A DNA stretch of 64,000 nucleotides from DASRFR01 sp035651455 (GTDB lineage: Bacteria > Acidobacteriota > Terriglobia > Terriglobales > Acidobacteriaceae): assembly GCA_035651455.1 (NCBI GenBank), contig DASRFR010000047.1, forward strand, positions 806,001 through 870,000, given 5' to 3'. The position numbers and the translations under genes are program-made. Below are positions 7,860-16,308 of this stretch, piece after piece (positions within the stretch are counted from its first letter, which is position 1; each line of letters opens with the position of its first letter). The notes below the pieces were generated by a model, which did not search any database, had not been told where the DNA came from, and saw only the letters and a program-made list of their open reading frames with translations.

Positions 7860-8981
7860 CTATGGGTCAACATTCTGATCATATTTCTCGAAGGTGTCAT
7901 TTGACGGCCCGGTTTTTAGGCATGGATGGGAGGGTGAGCAGTTTCCCCATGTCGTCTCATCCTTTACCCAGTTTGTCGAGTTGATTCTGCCCGACCAAAC
8001 CATATTTCCTTTCGACCGCCCCGGAGCCGACTCTTGGATGTCCAACATAAAAGGATCCACGCCAATGTTGTACTCGATGCCGTTCATCATTAAGAACGTA
8101 ACATGCTGGGTGTCCTTGAGGAGCACGAGAGGTGTGCCCATGTCCCCGTTCGACGCTATTTCCGTGTTGGTGTTGATGAAAGTTATGTTAGAAGGCGAAT
8201 AACCGTTGTAACCATGGACCTCTAAGGCATACTGGCCACTACCCGGATTTTCAATGGTATTGCCAACGAAAGTCAAACGCGAAGCCCCGGCACTAGCGCT
8301 GGCTTCGACTACAACCGGACGCGACCCACTGTTCGCCGCACCATTAAACCAATTGTTCGTAAGTGTCATGCAGCAAACATTTCCCCCGACACCGGAGGAG
8401 CTCCCAATATGAACCCCAACGACGCCATTTGACACCACGTTCAGTTGTTGAACAGTGCTCCCATTTTGAATTCCTTGCAGGAGCAACAATGAATCCAAAA
8501 TCGTACTCGCTCCACCTCTGTTCATGAGCTGAAACGCTTCCAATCTAACACTTCCTGAGGATCCCGCCCCGTCAACACAAATCTCTGCCTTAACTAACGA
8601 TCCAGAATTTGTGTCTATCAGCATCTTGCCGTTACCGGCGTCTTGACCGATCAGAGCCCCCCGTGGATAGACCCGAATTCCACATTTAGTTGAGTCGTTG
8701 ATGCTGATACCCCAGGTTGTATTGACGGGCAGCTGGACCGTTATCGGCGTTCCTGAGGTATTACCCACATCCACCTCTGCATCAATTCCGCCGCCCGTCC
8801 CGGCTACTAGCAAACGAGCGTCCACGGTACCCCCACCTGCGCTCAGACATGCGGAAATGGCGTTATTCAGACGGGTCGCCACACTTTGTGTTGTTGTCGT
8901 GCTCGTGGTGCAGACGTTCTGCGCTTCAAGACTGCACGCAGAGAGCACAATGAAAACGATGAAAATTGCTATTTTGACCAT
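7860..8981 (-). CDS. Exported beta-helix-like lipoprotein, function unknown
   Basis: A 373-residue exported protein. The N-terminus is MVKIAIFIVFIVLSAC, a short hydrophobic signal with a lipobox LSAC (Cys16), so outer-membrane or periplasmic lipid anchoring is likely; cleavage by signal peptidase I after the SLEA segment is the alternative. The body is rich in Gly, Ser, Asn and Thr with short repeated strands (VVSNGVVGVHIGSSSG, MTLTNNWFNGAANSGSRP, LTFVGNTIENPGSGQYALEVHG, ITFINTNTEIASNGDMG), the pattern of a right-handed parallel beta-helix as in pectate lyase-like and polysaccharide-modifying proteins. No catalytic residues can be named. Being next to the nucleotide-sugar dehydrogenase and the exopolysaccharide locus, it may bind or cleave the polymer. 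Confidence 0.75.
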   Translation of the reverse strand: MVKIAIFIVFIVLSACSLEAQNVCTTSTTTTQSVATRLNNAISACLSAGGGTVDARLLVAGTGGGIDAEVDVGNTSGTPITVQLPVNTTWGISINDSTKCGIRVYPRGALIGQDAGNGKMLIDTNSGSLVKAEICVDGAGSSGSVRLEAFQLMNRGGASTILDSLLLLQGIQNGSTVQQLNVVSNGVVGVHIGSSSGVGGNVCCMTLTNNWFNGAANSGSRPVVVEASASAGASRLTFVGNTIENPGSGQYALEVHGYNGYSPSNITFINTNTEIASNGDMGTPLVLLKDTQHVTFLMMNGIEYNIGVDPFMLDIQESAPGRSKGNMVWSGRINSTNWVKDETTWGNCSPSHPCLKTGPSNDTFEKYDQNVDP

Positions 8982-9315
8982 TCAATAACACCAATTTAGT
9001 CCAATCGTTAGCGCCGGGAAATGAACATTAACCCCAACTGGGACCTGAGTCAAATAGCTTTTCGGCATTTGGGCCGGGAACGATCAGCATTGTGCAAGAG
9101 AAAGTCTCGAATAGACATCCTCGCGAAATTTATGTCCGCCAACGCTCCGGCGGCACTCACGTTGTAGTTGCGCAGAAGTCCGGCAAGGACAGCGCTTTGC
9201 ACCTGCTCAAAATGTATCGCGAGCGGCCAATGCGTCGTAGTGCGTTTGTGGGTTCGGATAATGGCAGACGTTTGCGAATGTAGGTGCGTAGACTTTCGGA
9301 ATTTCACGCAGCCCA
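8982..9315. other. Intergenic region (334 bases)
   Basis: Open frames here have no protein-like composition and no ribosome site. I see no repeat, RNA gene or clear promoter. Confidence 0.4.
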
Positions 9316-10173
9316 TCAGACGCAAATCTCGTCAATGCTCGGTTTCGTCAGCACGTACTGCCCCGCCGGTCCGGAGTGCGTAATCGGGCGGATGAAATCG
9401 GAGACAACAAATCCCTGTTTTAGAGCTTCTGTGAATGCCCACCGTGTGGCTGCGCGCCATTGAGCAGCTAGTTGTTGATCTCGTTCCTGCAGGAGGTTGA
9501 TATCCGGTGGAATCTCGATTGTCATGCGCCCAGCGTCAGGGGCCAGAGTCGACTTGGTGAGATCGGGCTGCCCGGCGTCTCCCATGCGAACCAGGGCTGG
9601 GGTTGTCTCAGGCATTGGGATGGATCGCGGCGCCTGCCGCTTGCCCCCCAGACGATCCTGTACTCGTCGGCTTGACATGTGCCATTGCACCCACAGACGG
9701 TCGGTGCTGTTGCGGTGCAGGACACTGGAAGTCTCTGGACCGTAGAAATCCGGCTTGTATCGATTGGAAATGACACCAAGTTTTGCGAAATTCAGATGTG
9801 CGTTCTTGCTCTGCAATGGGTCGAAGGTCCAAGTCATTACCTGGATGCCCATTGCTAATGCACGCTCCCGCTGTTGCAGTTTCAGCCGGTAACCAATATT
9901 AGTCTCGCGATAGGCGGGAAGCACCGCCAGCATGTGCGAGTGGATCATTAATCTTCCGCCTTCAACGCCATGAAGCCCGAAAGCAAAACCGATCAATGTC
10001 GGGCCATCGAATGCGCCCAGCCACAAGCTCCCGGCCTCCTTAGTAGCAATGATGAGAGTAAGAGGCATGACATCGGTCTCGGAGAGACCCCAAACCTCTT
10101 TTTCCACGTCCGGGACCGCCTCGAGTTCTTCGAAGGCTTCAATCTCGCGAATCGTAATGTTTGATTCAGACAT
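9316..10173 (-). CDS. GNAT-superfamily acyltransferase (COG3375-like)
   Basis: A 285-residue cytosolic protein of the GNAT type. The N-terminal half carries the fold: EEVWGL-like segment (VEKEVWGLSETDVMPL), the central strands SLWLGAFDGPTLIGFAFGLHG and GRLMIHSHMLAVLPAYRETNIGYRLKLQQRERALA, in which R-x-x-x-IG-Y matches the acetyl-CoA pyrophosphate loop, then MTWTFDPLQSKNAHLNFAKLG. This pattern is that of the larger predicted acetyltransferases of COG3375, which have an extra C-terminal region of about 120 residues as here. The acceptor is unknown. It reads away from the regulator gene at 10.45 kb and may not belong to the exopolysaccharide locus. Confidence 0.85.
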   Translation of the reverse strand: MSESNITIREIEAFEELEAVPDVEKEVWGLSETDVMPLTLIIATKEAGSLWLGAFDGPTLIGFAFGLHGVEGGRLMIHSHMLAVLPAYRETNIGYRLKLQQRERALAMGIQVMTWTFDPLQSKNAHLNFAKLGVISNRYKPDFYGPETSSVLHRNSTDRLWVQWHMSSRRVQDRLGGKRQAPRSIPMPETTPALVRMGDAGQPDLTKSTLAPDAGRMTIEIPPDINLLQERDQQLAAQWRAATRWAFTEALKQGFVVSDFIRPITHSGPAGQYVLTKPSIDEICV

Positions 10174-10487
10174 TCGCTGGCAAGGGGCGTCTCATACTGA
10201 GATCTTGGCAACCTATTGGGACTGAGCGGTTACTGCACCGTTAATCATGCGACGCAAAGACATTCGTCTGTGGAAAACTCGAGTTTGCCTCCGAGCGGCG
10301 CTAGATGCTAGTAAACATTAAAAATCCATTTCGGAAAACTGGGCGCAATATTTAGAAATAAATAAATTCCCGTCTGGCCTTTTCACAACAAAACATTTAT
10401 GCTTTTCCGCACTATACCCAGCTACTACTTTAATAACACGACCTGCATCGCGTGAAGGGCACATGCGACCAGGTACCGAGGGATTGC

Positions 10488-11156
10488 ATGGGTGCTGCTA
10501 TCGAAGGGATACGAGTTTTCATACTCGCGGAAAATCGACTCTTGCGGGAAGCCCTCGCGCGCATTCTCAGCAAGAAGACTGAAGTTCGCATCGTAGGCGC
10601 GTCGCAATTCTCTCCTCAGATCGTGGACGAAATTAACCAGACGGAGCCGCATGTGCTCTTGTCAGACTCCGCCGCCGTAGCGTTGTCCGAACTGCGACTC
10701 ATCACGGAAGTCCGCGCTGCGCTTCCCGGAGTAAAGGTGGTCATGATCGGCATGGATCCTGACCGGGACACGTTTTTGCGCGCCATAAAGGACGGCGTAG
10801 TCGGGTACATGTTGAAGGACGCTTCGGCCATGGAAGTCGCGGCCGCGGTTCGCAGTGTGGCCAATAATGAAGCAGTATGTCCGCCCAGCCTTTGTCTCGC
10901 CTTGTTCGAGCATGTCGCCGCAGCGCGGCCTGCTGAAAGCACCTTTCACGTGAACCATCGTCTGGGATTGACGCGACGCGAACAGCAGCTGGTCAAGCTC
11001 ATTAGCCATGGTCTGACCAATAAAGAAATCGCTGCTGAATTGAGCTTATCTGAGCAGACGGTCAAGAATCATATTCACCGGATGTTGCGCAAGCTGGGAG
11101 CTTCTGACCGGCTCTCTGCTGTTGAAGTTTGCCGAGTGCAGAGCGCATTCGCGTAG
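10488..11156 (+). CDS. NarL/LuxR-type response regulator
   Basis: A 222-residue two-domain regulator. The receiver domain spans roughly residues 6-125 (IRVFILAENRLLREALARIL, PHVLLSDSA with the likely phospho-acceptor Asp, VVMIGMDPD, GVVGYMLKDAS with the conserved Lys). The LuxR helix-turn-helix is near residues 153-215 (LTRREQQLVKLISHGLTNKEIAAELSLSEQTVKNHIHRMLRKLG). The acidic pair at the end of the first strand is EN rather than DD, so phosphorylation may be altered. The ATG at 10488 is chosen because GAGGG lies just before it and the domain begins directly after; the frame is open back to GTG 10452. No sensor kinase is beside it. Its position at the head of the locus suggests it controls exopolysaccharide genes. 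Confidence 0.88.
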   Translation: MGAAIEGIRVFILAENRLLREALARILSKKTEVRIVGASQFSPQIVDEINQTEPHVLLSDSAAVALSELRLITEVRAALPGVKVVMIGMDPDRDTFLRAIKDGVVGYMLKDASAMEVAAAVRSVANNEAVCPPSLCLALFEHVAAARPAESTFHVNHRLGLTRREQQLVKLISHGLTNKEIAAELSLSEQTVKNHIHRMLRKLGASDRLSAVEVCRVQSAFA

Positions 11157-11327
11157 ATCGCAGCGGGGCAATTGGTACTTTTCTGGTACCCTCGCCCCAA
11201 TTTTAGTGCAGTTTCCAATCGCTCCGTTGGGCCAATCCTGGTACTTGCATATCGGCTTCATCGGGAACTCATTTGAACCTTACGTTTTTGCGCTGAGGAA
11301 GCGATACTGCGCGGCACGGAGATTAGT

Positions 11328-11708
11328 GTGCAGAAAATCAGAGTTCTGGTCGCCAACCGCCCGAGGCTCATGAGGGACCTAGTCCTTGCCACTATCGCTG
11401 ACCAGCCGGATATCGAAGTGGTCGGTGAAACCCAGGACGAAGCTGAGCTTACAGAAATGACGGAGCGTCTCCGTCCCGACTACTTGATCATCGCTCCTGA
11501 GGACCCCGAGGTAAGGCCCGGATTATGTGGCTTCCTGCTGGGGCGATATCCGCAAATGAAAATACTTTCGCTCGCGGCCGAACGCAACAGCGGCATCTTT
11601 TACTGGGCCTTTGTTGATATTCGTTCTAAGCGCGTGGAGTCGTCAGAAGAGGGGATTCTTAGCGTGCTGCGAAACAAGCAGGAAATATTAGCTGACCTGG
11701 CGCGCTGA
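11328..11708 (+). CDS. Degenerate receiver-domain protein (pseudo-receiver)
   Basis: A 126-residue stand-alone protein starting at GTG 11328. Its first half follows the receiver fold (KIRVLVANRPRLMRDLVLATIADQPDIEVVGE, then RPDYLIIAPEDPEV, then MKILSLAAE). The acidic pocket is gone: the first-strand acidic pair is AN, and the phospho-acceptor position after PDYLII is Ala. The C-terminal part is short and no output domain follows. It may act as a phosphorylation-independent partner of the LuxR-type regulator just upstream, from which it is 171 bases away. That role is inference. Confidence 0.7.
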   Translation: MQKIRVLVANRPRLMRDLVLATIADQPDIEVVGETQDEAELTEMTERLRPDYLIIAPEDPEVRPGLCGFLLGRYPQMKILSLAAERNSGIFYWAFVDIRSKRVESSEEGILSVLRNKQEILADLAR

Positions 11709-11779
11709 GGCCCGTGCCGAGTTCTGCCCAGTTTTCTTGCACGCGTTAATGCTTTTGGCGTTCTGGATTTTGCAACAAA

Positions 11780-11802
11780 GTTCCGCGACATTGTGGCGGA
11801 AC
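11780..11802 (+). other. Leader hairpin before NusG-like gene
   Basis: GTTCCGC (11780-11786) pairs with GCGGAAC (11796-11802) around a nine-base loop, in the 231-base leader between the pseudo-receiver gene and the antiterminator gene. No T-run follows, so it is not a simple terminator. It could be a recruitment or attenuation element for the locus, but no ops-like consensus was recognised. Confidence 0.35.
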
Positions 11803-11939
11803 CGGGGTTCTGGGCAAAGTAGCCGGATTTTCCCGCACGGTATAGATCCACTGCTTTAGCCCAAAAAGTTGGCGAGAAATGGGTTAGCTCACTGATGCCC
11901 CGTAAGTGAGAGGGCGAAGCTACATAGAGGACCTCCGGC

Positions 11940-12509
11940 TTGAGTTCAAATCAGATGAGTTCCGAAAAGAGAGGCGTGGAAGCGCCCGCCGATCTCGCCC
12001 TTCCGGCCGATTACGCGGAGACACGCTGGTACGCCGCCTACACCAATGCTCGCCACGAAAAAAGTGTCGCCAAGCAGGCGGAAGAACGCCAGATTGACTG
12101 CTTCCTTCCTTTATACAAATCGGTCCGCCGGTGGAAGGACCGCAAAAAGGTAATTGAGCTTCCACTTTTTCCGGGTTACGTGTTCCTGCACATTGCCTTT
12201 AAAGACCGCCTTCAGGTACTGCAGCTACCGGGAGTCGTTCAGTTCGTCAGTTTCAATGGGAAGCCTGCCGTCCTGCCGGATAGTGATATTGAGGGTTTGC
12301 GCAGCGGATTGGCGCGGGGTGCCGGCGCAGAACCGCACCCGTACTTAAAGATCGGCCGCCGCGTCCGGGTGGTCGGCGGACCAATGGCGGGCGCTGAGGG
12401 CATCCTAGTGCGCAGAAAAGATAAATTTCGCGTTGTACTGTCCATTCACCTCATCCAGCGCTCCGTTGCGGTCGAGGTGGACGAAACCGAAATCGATCCC
12501 ATCTCCTAA
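11940..12509 (+). CDS. NusG/RfaH/UpxY-like transcription antiterminator
   Basis: A 189-residue specialised NusG paralogue. The NGN domain begins at about residue 28 (TRWYAAYTNARHEKSVAKQ), continues through FLPLYKSVRRWKDRKKV and contains the hallmark ELPLFPGYVFLHI; a KOW domain follows near residue 137 (KIGRRVRVVGGPMAGAEGILVRR). Proteins of this group bind RNA polymerase and let it read through long polysaccharide operons. Its place immediately before 28 kb of co-directional exopolysaccharide genes fits exactly. The start is uncertain: TTG 11940 has AGAGGA nine bases upstream, while ATG 11955 has no clear ribosome site. Confidence 0.9.
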   Translation: MSSNQMSSEKRGVEAPADLALPADYAETRWYAAYTNARHEKSVAKQAEERQIDCFLPLYKSVRRWKDRKKVIELPLFPGYVFLHIAFKDRLQVLQLPGVVQFVSFNGKPAVLPDSDIEGLRSGLARGAGAEPHPYLKIGRRVRVVGGPMAGAEGILVRRKDKFRVVLSIHLIQRSVAVEVDETEIDPIS

Positions 12510-12614
12510 AGGCCGTTCGCGACTAGCGATCAGCTGCATAGTATCTAGACCGTGCGACTGAATGTTTGGAAAGCATGTTTTCGATTAAACCCCCGAGCCG
12601 AATATGAGGTTTTT

Positions 12615-15600
12615 ATGAAGTCAGGAGATGTTGCGGCAGCCAGTAGTTGCGGGGCCGGATTGCTGGTGGTGCTCCTTTTGGTGGCTGGCGTCTGCAATGC
12701 GCCAGCCCAGCAAGACCGTTCTTACGATAAGTCGTACGATCGGCAGTCTAGCGTTCCTAGCTATAACCGAACGAAGGCTGCGCCTGTCGAGGAATCGCGA
12801 GCCGAGAAGGAAGCGGAACGACTAGTTTCACTCTCCGCAGACAAGATTTTGTCTCTTCTGACTAACGAGCCGGGGCTTTTGCTCGAGTGCAAGAAATTGT
12901 TGGTCCGAACAGCTTTTGAACAGGGCCGATTGTTAGACCCGCAGGACCTCACTGATGACGCGGTGTTCGAGTTAGTCCGCAGGGATCAAAATATTCGGTC
13001 GATGTTCACTCAGGAGATCGAGGATCGCTACTACGTCCGCGCCAAACCCAAGCACGAGGAATTAGAGCAGGACTGGCTTCTCGGACTTGTTCCTTCGGTG
13101 CCAGGATCGTCGTCCGTAGCTAGTCTGAACTCGGCAACTAACACCCCCCCGAATCGTGGCGCAGCTCTGGCCGAAGGCAATCAGAGTCAGGAAAGTGGCT
13201 ACTGGGCTAGGCACGAAGATGACCTTCAACGCACGCCCCTTCCAACTTTGAACTCGCCGAGCGTGGGTCCGCCGTGGTATACCGCGCCCCCCTCGAACCT
13301 GGGTACCGTGCCGGGATTGGCTGCATCACCTTCGGGTGGTCCATCGCCAGCGATTCCACAGCAGAACAATCCCCCGTCTGTCCCGTACGACTCCCGTCGC
13401 GCTCTCTTGCAGGCGCAATCTTCACAGGCCTTTGGCGATTCGGGTTCAGCCACCGGTGGACCGATGTCAAGAATTGCTCCGGACCAGATGTCCGCATTGA
13501 TTGCCGCGCGCATGAGTAATGGTGGTCCAAGTATGAATGGACTAGGATCCTCCGGCGACATTAACTCACTGTCAAAGCGATCGATGATCGGTTCTATGGG
13601 CTCGCCGTTCGGTGTAATGCCAGGCGATGCGTCGAGTCTCAGTTCTCTAAAGCAGGCGTTGAGAAACGGATCCGGGAACGTCTCTGCATTGGGAGGCACG
13701 GATTTCTCGCAGCAGGCCGGCCTCGACATGCGCAGCAATTCTCTCGGCTCTCCATTCCTTCCTCCCATAGCTCCGGACCGACAAACACCCGTTCAGCACC
13801 GCCCCGATCCTTATGCCGATGTCCCATCGCTATACGACCTTTATCAGCAATATGCTCATCATTCGCCTGATTTAGATCGTTTTGGCATTAACATTTTTCA
13901 AAACGGTACGGGTAATTTCGATCAGTTGCCGATGGATATGCCCGTAGGCCTCGATTACGTTGTTGGGCCAGGTGATGATTTAAATATAGGCGTCACGGGC
14001 AGTATTTCGGACCAACTTACGAGTGTCGTCGACCGGCAGGGTCGCATCATCTTGCCCGATGTTGGTGGAGTTGAGGTTTCAGGAAAAAGCCTGGGTGACG
14101 TGCAGCAACTCGTTCAACGTGTACTTCGCACCCAGTATCGCGATGTTCGGGCGGATGTTTCGTTGGCACGACTTCGTACCGTTCGCATCTATGTAGTGGG
14201 GGATGTAGAACGGGCAGGCGCCTACGATGTTAGCGCGCTCTCGACGCCGCTCAACGCCTTATATGAAGCAGGCGGGCCAACCTCAGCTGGAAGTCTCCGC
14301 ATAATTAAACACTATCGCGGAGATCGATTGATTGAGACAGTCGACGTCTACGATTTACTGCTGCATGGTATCCGTTCCCAAATGCAACGATTGGAGTCCG
14401 GCGATACCGTATTGGTGCCGCCACTGGGCCCGCAGATCACCGTTGAAGGCATGGTTCGTCGCCCTGCCATTTATGAGCTGAAGGACGAAAAAAGCTTGGC
14501 TGAAGTGCTAGAGCTTGCCGGAGGAATACTGCCGACCGGCACCCTCCGCCATGTAGATGTAGAACGTGTGATTGCTCATGACGCTCGATCGATGCTGCGC
14601 TTAGATATCCCCCAAAGCAATGATGGCAGCGAGGCAAACAACTCCTTGCAGCATTTTCAAATCCAAGACGGCGATCGGGTACAGATCTCGCCCATTCTTC
14701 CCTACGCAGAGAAAACGGTGTACTTAGACGGCCACGTATTTCGCCCGGGCAAGTTTGCCTACCGCGAGGGTATGAAGGTCACGGATCTAATAAAGTCATA
14801 CAAAGATCTGCTACCTGAGCCATATAAGAAACATGCGGAGATAATCCGTCTATCGAAACCTGACAACATGCCAGAGGTCGTTGCTTTTAATCTTGACGAT
14901 GCTCTTTCAGGTAAAGATCAGGATTTAGTTCTGCAGCCCTTTGATACCGTCCGTGTGTTTGGTCGCTTTGACTTTGAAGATTCGCCAGTCATAACCGTGA
15001 CCGGTGAGGTAAGAGATCCAGGAGACCATGTTACAAACGGGTCGGCTCACATACGAGACGCTATCTACTTAGCTGGCGGTACGGCCCCCGATGCCTTGCT
15101 TTCCGACGCTCAAGTCTTCCGCAAAACGGACGACGGTAAGCTCAGGGTGATTGATGTCGATCTGCAAAGGGCGTTGGAAGGTGATCCTAAAGATAACATT
15201 CTGCTCAGTTCGAAAGATCGGATTTTTATCCACAAAGACTTGAACAAGGTAGACCCTCCGACAGTTACTGTGGAGGGTGAAGTGGCTCGCCCTGGCAAAT
15301 ATCCACTGGGCGGCGAGATGACGGCCGCGACTTTGGTTCGTTTTGCCGGTGGGCTAAAGCGAAGCGCGTTCACCCAGGAAGCGGATCTGACCACTTATAT
15401 GATTCAGAACGGCAGCAAAGTTGTTGGGGATTACCGCACGGTTGAGATCGGTAAAGCACTGAACGGAGAACCTGATACGGATGTCCGCTTGCGAGATGGG
15501 GATGTCCTAACTATCCGTCAGCTGTCCGGGTGGGAGGACGTGGGGGCCACGATTACAGTTAAGGGTGAGATAGCACATCCCGGAACGTACGGTATCCGGT

Positions 15601-16298
15601 CGGGTGAGCGGCTGAGTTCGATCCTTTCTCGCGCTGGCGGCTTCCTGACAAACGCGTATCCTTATGGAGCGATTTTTGAAAGAGTGCAGGTAAGAGAACT
15701 ACAGGAGCAGAACCGCGCAGATCTGATTCAGAGGGTACAAGCCGAAGCAACGCAGGTCAAGCTTCTTCCGGGAATGGACGTCGACGATCAAGTGAAAGCC
15801 AAAGCCGCTGTACTGCAGTACAAGAGAACGATCGAAACACTGCAAAACACGCCTCCCACTGGTCGCCTCGTAATCCACATTTCTAGCGACCTAAAGCGTT
15901 GGGCAAATACCTCAGCGGACCTTCAGGTTCGGACAGGTGACGTAATCTTTATTCCAAAAAGACCGAATGTTGTCCTTATCAGCGGGGCTGTGTACAACCC
16001 CACTGCGGTCACTTTCAAACCGGGCAAGAGTGCAGGGTGGTATCTCGGGCAGGCTGGTGGACCCACAGATTTGGCGGACAAAAAAGCTACCTTTGTGGTA
16101 CGAGCCGACGGATCAGTGGTCGGTGGATCGGGCAGCCTGTTTAGCGGTGGTGTCGCGAGCGCTGAACTGCGCGCGGGAGACATGGTCGTTGTGCCTGAGC
16201 AGACCTACTCGTTCAGCAACAGGTTCAAAACGTCTTTGCAGATGGCGCAGATTGCTGCATCTGTAGGTGTTGCGACATATTACTTCGCGCGGTTTTGA
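12615..16298 (+). CDS. Giant polysaccharide export protein with seven SLBB domains
   Basis: A 1227-residue Wza-related outer-membrane polysaccharide export (OPX) protein. ATG 12615 is preferred over GTG 12552 because GAGG lies five bases before it and a signal peptide (GLLVVLLLVAGVCNAPAQQ) then begins near the N-terminus. Residues about 40-440 are low complexity, rich in Ser, Gly, Pro, Asn and Gln. The Poly_export domain begins near 443 (LDYVVGPGDDLNIGV, VDRQGRIILPDVGGVEVSG). It is followed by seven SLBB units recognisable by the strand pattern V-x-G-x-V-x-x-P-G and a closing AGG: VYVVGDV-like, TVEGMVRRPAIY, LDGHVFRPGKF, TVTGEVRDPGDH, TVEGEVARPGKY, TVKGEIAHPGTY and ISGAVYNPTAV. Wza has only a few such units. 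It should form the export channel through periplasm and outer membrane. Confidence 0.93.
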   Translation: MKSGDVAAASSCGAGLLVVLLLVAGVCNAPAQQDRSYDKSYDRQSSVPSYNRTKAAPVEESRAEKEAERLVSLSADKILSLLTNEPGLLLECKKLLVRTAFEQGRLLDPQDLTDDAVFELVRRDQNIRSMFTQEIEDRYYVRAKPKHEELEQDWLLGLVPSVPGSSSVASLNSATNTPPNRGAALAEGNQSQESGYWARHEDDLQRTPLPTLNSPSVGPPWYTAPPSNLGTVPGLAASPSGGPSPAIPQQNNPPSVPYDSRRALLQAQSSQAFGDSGSATGGPMSRIAPDQMSALIAARMSNGGPSMNGLGSSGDINSLSKRSMIGSMGSPFGVMPGDASSLSSLKQALRNGSGNVSALGGTDFSQQAGLDMRSNSLGSPFLPPIAPDRQTPVQHRPDPYADVPSLYDLYQQYAHHSPDLDRFGINIFQNGTGNFDQLPMDMPVGLDYVVGPGDDLNIGVTGSISDQLTSVVDRQGRIILPDVGGVEVSGKSLGDVQQLVQRVLRTQYRDVRADVSLARLRTVRIYVVGDVERAGAYDVSALSTPLNALYEAGGPTSAGSLRIIKHYRGDRLIETVDVYDLLLHGIRSQMQRLESGDTVLVPPLGPQITVEGMVRRPAIYELKDEKSLAEVLELAGGILPTGTLRHVDVERVIAHDARSMLRLDIPQSNDGSEANNSLQHFQIQDGDRVQISPILPYAEKTVYLDGHVFRPGKFAYREGMKVTDLIKSYKDLLPEPYKKHAEIIRLSKPDNMPEVVAFNLDDALSGKDQDLVLQPFDTVRVFGRFDFEDSPVITVTGEVRDPGDHVTNGSAHIRDAIYLAGGTAPDALLSDAQVFRKTDDGKLRVIDVDLQRALEGDPKDNILLSSKDRIFIHKDLNKVDPPTVTVEGEVARPGKYPLGGEMTAATLVRFAGGLKRSAFTQEADLTTYMIQNGSKVVGDYRTVEIGKALNGEPDTDVRLRDGDVLTIRQLSGWEDVGATITVKGEIAHPGTYGIRSGERLSSILSRAGGFLTNAYPYGAIFERVQVRELQEQNRADLIQRVQAEATQVKLLPGMDVDDQVKAKAAVLQYKRTIETLQNTPPTGRLVIHISSDLKRWANTSADLQVRTGDVIFIPKRPNVVLISGAVYNPTAVTFKPGKSAGWYLGQAGGPTDLADKKATFVVRADGSVVGGSGSLFSGGVASAELRAGDMVVVPEQTYSFSNRFKTSLQMAQIAASVGVATYYFARF

Positions 16299-16308
16299 TC
16301 TACACCGG

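Noticed and set aside
11709..11939. Possible JUMPstart/ops element in the NusG-like leader
   Set aside because: GGGCGAAGCTAC near 11912 only loosely resembles the ops core; not enough to call.
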